From: Paracentrotus lividus
Taxonomy: Eukaryota > Echinodermata > Echinoidea > Camarodonta > Echinidae
Length of the DNA: 64,000 nucleotides
Reading direction: 5' to 3'
NCBI GenBank assembly: GCA_940671915.1
Contig: CALNVZ010002100.1
Location: 22,635,578 to 22,699,577, forward strand
Both the position numbers and the translations under genes were made by a program. Below the pieces are notes generated by a model. The model was given only the letters and a program-made list of their open reading frames with translations. It did no database searches and was not told the origin of the DNA. This document shows positions 60,287-64,000 of the stretch, piece after piece (the stretch's first letter is position 1; every line of letters starts with the position of its first letter).

Positions 60287-60602
60287 AATAAAAATTATCA
60301 GTAATTATTAATTTACAATAAAGAATTATATATTTGCCTACTTTGCTATTCGTCCTCGAATCGCCCAACCAACCGATACTTTAACCCAAAAACTTTGCTC
60401 TATTGTCTCTATCTTCCCCTCCCTGTGAGAAAGGGCGCCCTCTCATGATGAGGGCACTCAGCCAAAACATTCCCAACAAACTTCCTCTTGTCTCATACAC
60501 CTAAAACTTTTAAGTAGTGATGGAACGGGGGACGGAGGGAGGGATTGTAGGCAAATATATAATTCTTTATTGTAAATAATAAAATTAGTGATAATTTTTA
60601 TG
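60287..60602. mobile_element. Palindromic MITE ending in AATAAAAATTATC
   Basis: AATAAAAATTATCAGTAATT at the left and ATTAGTGATAATTTTTAT at the right, with AATAAAGAATTATATATTTG and CAAATATATAATTCTTTATT inverted further in. Core about 180 bases, GC-richer. A further TATTTGCCTACTTTGCTAT copy follows at 60632. Confidence 0.75.
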
Positions 60603-60639
60603 ATTTAACTTCAAAAGAATGATATATTTGCCTACTTTG

Positions 60640-60884
60640 CTATAACGACCAGCACCGATTTGTAGTGGGGAGGGAAACACCTACAGTTTTAGATAATAGG
60701 ATGACGCCGTAGCATGATAGGAACAAAGAGAAAAGATTTCTTCCATCGCAGAAACGTTCACCCATTATTTGATAAACATACACTTCCCACGGAAAGTTCC
60801 CTAAAAACATGTCCCCGAAAGGCTGGTCAACTCGATCGCGGTTTTTAGGATAAACGAGGTACCTTGGTCCTCGGGTCCGCAGCG

Positions 60885-60916
<32 letters not shown>

Positions 60917-63900
60917 ACTATCCATCTCGAGATAGTACTCCGTTACTGGTCCGAAGATTCCATGGATATAACCAAATTGGACATTTTTCAGAGAATCAAA
61001 GATGTTTCTTCAACGGTGCCAACATTCTGTCAGTGCGCAACGATGATTTGACTAAAGAGACGTAGGAAAATTCTTTAACAGACCGGAAAATCGTTCCTGA
61101 TTTTCGTTCAAACCTGTCGAAAGAGAAAAAAATGAATATCTCTATAATTCCACCTAAGTGGCTCGTTGATTGAAGAGGAGCGAGCAATAAACTTAGCGTT
61201 TTCCGACATAATACAACTCAGGGAGAATCCTTTGGAAGATCTATCCAGAACAGAACCTAGAGACGGTGGTGTGAAGGAGGGTAAGCTAGGACCTGAGGTC
61301 TCGCGACCACTCAAATTAGAGACCCGGGGCTCTGAGTAGGGACTCTTAAGAGAATAAAAAACTAAAAGATTGATGACAGAAGAACCGCTGAAAATGACTA
61401 TCCAACAGTAAGATTTGAAATAGCTAGGAAAACTGAATAGCTGGGATAGCTGACTAGCTAATCTAAATCCCTCTGGGGTAAGGCAGAAAATTACCCTTCG
61501 AGTGAAGGATGATGAAAATTGGTATGGACGGGAGAAAGGTTTTTCTCGGAACCCACAGAAAGAAAAACCGTTCGGAAGAATGAATTTTACTAGTGGGTAC
61601 ACCCTACTCCCTTAAGGTCGAGAGGAGTACAATCATCAAATCCTGTAGCTCGAATTGACTTCTTGATAACGACTGATATAAAAGGAAGATGTTTCAGGTG
61701 TTTGAGAGTTAGCCTCTAACGCTGCCTGTTATGCTAAGAACTCACACCAACGGCAAGTGGTTATGGTTTCTCCATTAACCAGAGGGAGAAACTATCGCAA
61801 CCAAGTCCGCGATGTGGCCGAGAGGATGTGATAATCGTCGACGTCCTGCCTTCTTAATTCTTCCTAGTGAAACAGGAGAATACTACCCGAAGAACCAAGG
61901 GATTTCCGGTCAGTTCCGGAAATTGACGACAACCTGGGTAAACCCAAACATTCCTTTATCTAAATCCTAATCTCAGAAATGGAAGATCCTACTGACGTGA
62001 AGAAGCCAAACTGAGGAGAAGTCAAACTGAGGTCGACCTAGCGATTCAGTCGCGTGAAAATCTATGAAAACAGCGACCACTCTGAAGTGAGTTACTTATA
62101 CGTCGTGGGAAAAGGAAAAAGGTTTAAACAAAAAAAGATTTTTCCCAACTCGGTATGTGCGAAGCGACTGGACCGATGTTCTCGTTGTTGCATCAGAACA
62201 GAGTTGAAAGGCTACTCGCTCCTAGCAGTGACGAGTAAATCCTCTATGCGAACAAAATAAGACATATCCCTCCGATGTCTGTTCCAACGCCAAAACTGTC
62301 CGCTATCTGCAAAGGTCCTTGAAGTGAGGAAGAAACTTTCTCACCTTCAGGCTCTCCCAAACGTTGTTGAGAAACAAAGTCTCGGAGATTCCAATCACCG
62401 AAAGTCAAGGGGGCCTCGATAATGACTCTCCTCCTAACTGTGAGGCATATGCGGTCAATATAATTGAAGAACGGAGGCGCTCCCATGTCTTCCCTGGGAA
62501 AGTGAACTCCTAACCGCCTAAAAAGGAATATGAGGTTTTAAATTCAGTAGACAGGAAATTCTAGACGGAGGCGGACTAAAAATCAGACTGGAAAATCTAA
62601 GAGCCGAACAATGAGAGATCACGTTAAAAGTCTGCCAAATTGGGAACCGGACGCAATAACTTCGATAGTCAAGCATGACATCCTTAATGTAATAACACTT
62701 AAAAACCTCCTCAACGCAATCCAAGACTCTTTAAGTAGATCGGAAGTTCTACTATCTCCAAACTGGGTCTCGTCAGATGATTCACGTTGTCCGGTTGAGT
62801 CCTAAAGCGTGGGAATCAACTCTTAACTCAATCAAAAAATGATGCAGTTTAAAAACTTAAAGTCTGCTGCTGGTCCTCCCAACTGAGACTACGCGTATCG
62901 AGTCTCCGCTTATGGGGAAAGGAATGTAGAAATTAGACACAATTTAGGGTAGATTGAGACTTTCTCGATTTCTTCCTTTGGGCTGTGTTCCCGGACAAGG
63001 GACACGTCAAGTGGTTTGGGTGGATGACCTTGAAGACATCCCCGGATCGAGGTTTCTTCAAAGTCTAAAATGAGACCGAATCTGATTGCCGAAACGATAA
63101 TAATCGTTTGAGATCGGAAAACAAATAGTCGTTCCAATCGGACGCTAAATTTTTTCCAGACGTAGGTGAGAGGTCACCTCAGGTGCTTTCCTCATAACTT
63201 AAAAGGGATGAGAGTTCGAAGCGATTCTGAACTACTCCTATCCTGACTTCTACCCCACTGACCAGCATGATCTCCTCGACCCGACAGTTGTGATGAAGAG
63301 TGTTATGTCTGACTTCATTGTCAGACGGTTTATCCAGTTTGTAGAAATGTTGACGTGAGGATTGTGGTTACACGTCAAAACGTAATAAAAACTTGGAGGT
63401 TGATATCAAGCTTATCTAAACTACCCTGAAGTTCCCTTGCCGAATTCTCGGCCTCTGAAAATTTTCGACCCAACGGGATTTTGGGTCCACCGGAAAGCCA
63501 GTCCAGTAAAACTGGGGATAAGACCACCATGCTCCAAGATGTCTCAGAATCTCTTTCCTGTATACACTGTCCCTCTGGTGGGACAAAGGGCGAGCGAAAG
63601 ATCGATCAGGATGAAGATTTTTTCTAGGTAAAAAAATTTTTCCCTGTCGGACACTCGAACTCCAGTTCTGACCTAAACCTCCCTTCATTTAACTACGGGA
63701 GCGATCAGCCCAGTTACAAGAGAACCTTCTCTGATCATGAGATTCAATTAGTGACCCGTATTCGTCTGTTATTCTCAACATTATTGACGATAATGTCTGA
63801 AAGAAGGGGTCCTAGTTCTCCTGAGCGAAGAATAAATCTCGCCTTAAACCTTTCCTTCATTCTTCCTAGTGAGTTTTAGGTAGAAACTTAAGGCTCTGTA

Positions 63901-64000
63901 TCTAATAAATTCTAATCTCGGAATCGCTGAAATCCTGAGATACTTCCGGTTTGAATCCTGCATACAGATCGTATATAGGCTAAAGCTCGTATTCTTCTGT
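60640..64000. other. Unidentified CpG-rich block, no intact gene
   Basis: Visibly GC- and CpG-richer than the rest, with no clear terminal repeats. Contains a T29 run (60885-60913). The longest frame is 164 codons on the minus strand (61108-61602), without a family I recognise. Minus-strand frames of 70-90 codons recur at 62244-62486, 62910-63137 and 63416-63688. It may be a degraded or foreign element reading leftward towards the poly(A) (T run), but no polymerase, integrase or capsid motif was recognised. Confidence 0.4.

Noticed and set aside
61108..61602. 164-codon minus-strand frame as a real gene
   Set aside because: No recognised family, no splice or start context, and the surrounding frames are all broken; kept only as part of the unidentified block.

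Overview
This is a eukaryotic window from an animal nuclear genome. Two conserved animal genes are split into many short exons by long, AT-rich, transposon-filled introns. The proteins (ciliary outer-arm dynein, K-Cl cotransporter), the dense palindromic MITEs and the abundance of TACATGTA-type words suggest a marine invertebrate deuterostome, most likely an echinoderm. The species is an inference. No bacterial genes, operons, CRISPR arrays or rRNA genes were seen.

Layout. 1-7651 is an error-rich second copy of 9059-16335; it ends at a 930-base run of N (7652-8581). 8582-17295 (+) holds the last nine exons of a DNAH5/8-type outer-arm dynein heavy chain. The exons join in one frame for 794 residues to the stop at 17293-17295. 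17296-27724 is the space between two convergent genes (3' UTRs, MITEs, foldback repeats). 27725-58469 (-) holds the last 18 exons of a K-Cl cotransporter (KCC, SLC12A4-7 type), 814 residues in one frame, from the large extracellular loop after TM5 to the C-terminal end. Its first exons lie beyond the right edge. 58470-64000 is intron or upstream sequence. It carries a 1.4-kb long-TIR element, a palindrome at 60287-60602, a 29-base T run, and an unidentified CpG-rich block (about 60640-64000) that looks unlike the rest.

Gene biology. The dynein fragment is the AAA5 end, AAA6 and C-terminal domain of the motor that drives ciliary beating. The KCC fragment carries TM6-TM12 and the cytosolic regulatory domain, including both threonine sites that WNK-SPAK signalling uses in vertebrate KCCs. 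I see no functional link between the two genes beyond adjacency.

Most notable: (a) three KCC introns carry full U12-type (minor spliceosome) signals, GTATCCTT donors plus CCTTRA-type branch sites; (b) both genes repeatedly show partial tandem copies of an exon edge with its splice site, one of them with a second U12 donor; (c) several well-delimited non-autonomous DNA transposons, one with an internal paralogous empty site proving TA target duplication; (d) nested elements carrying perfect DR1 nuclear-receptor motifs; (e) an inverted-repeat element whose two arms each carry a tRNA-like sequence.
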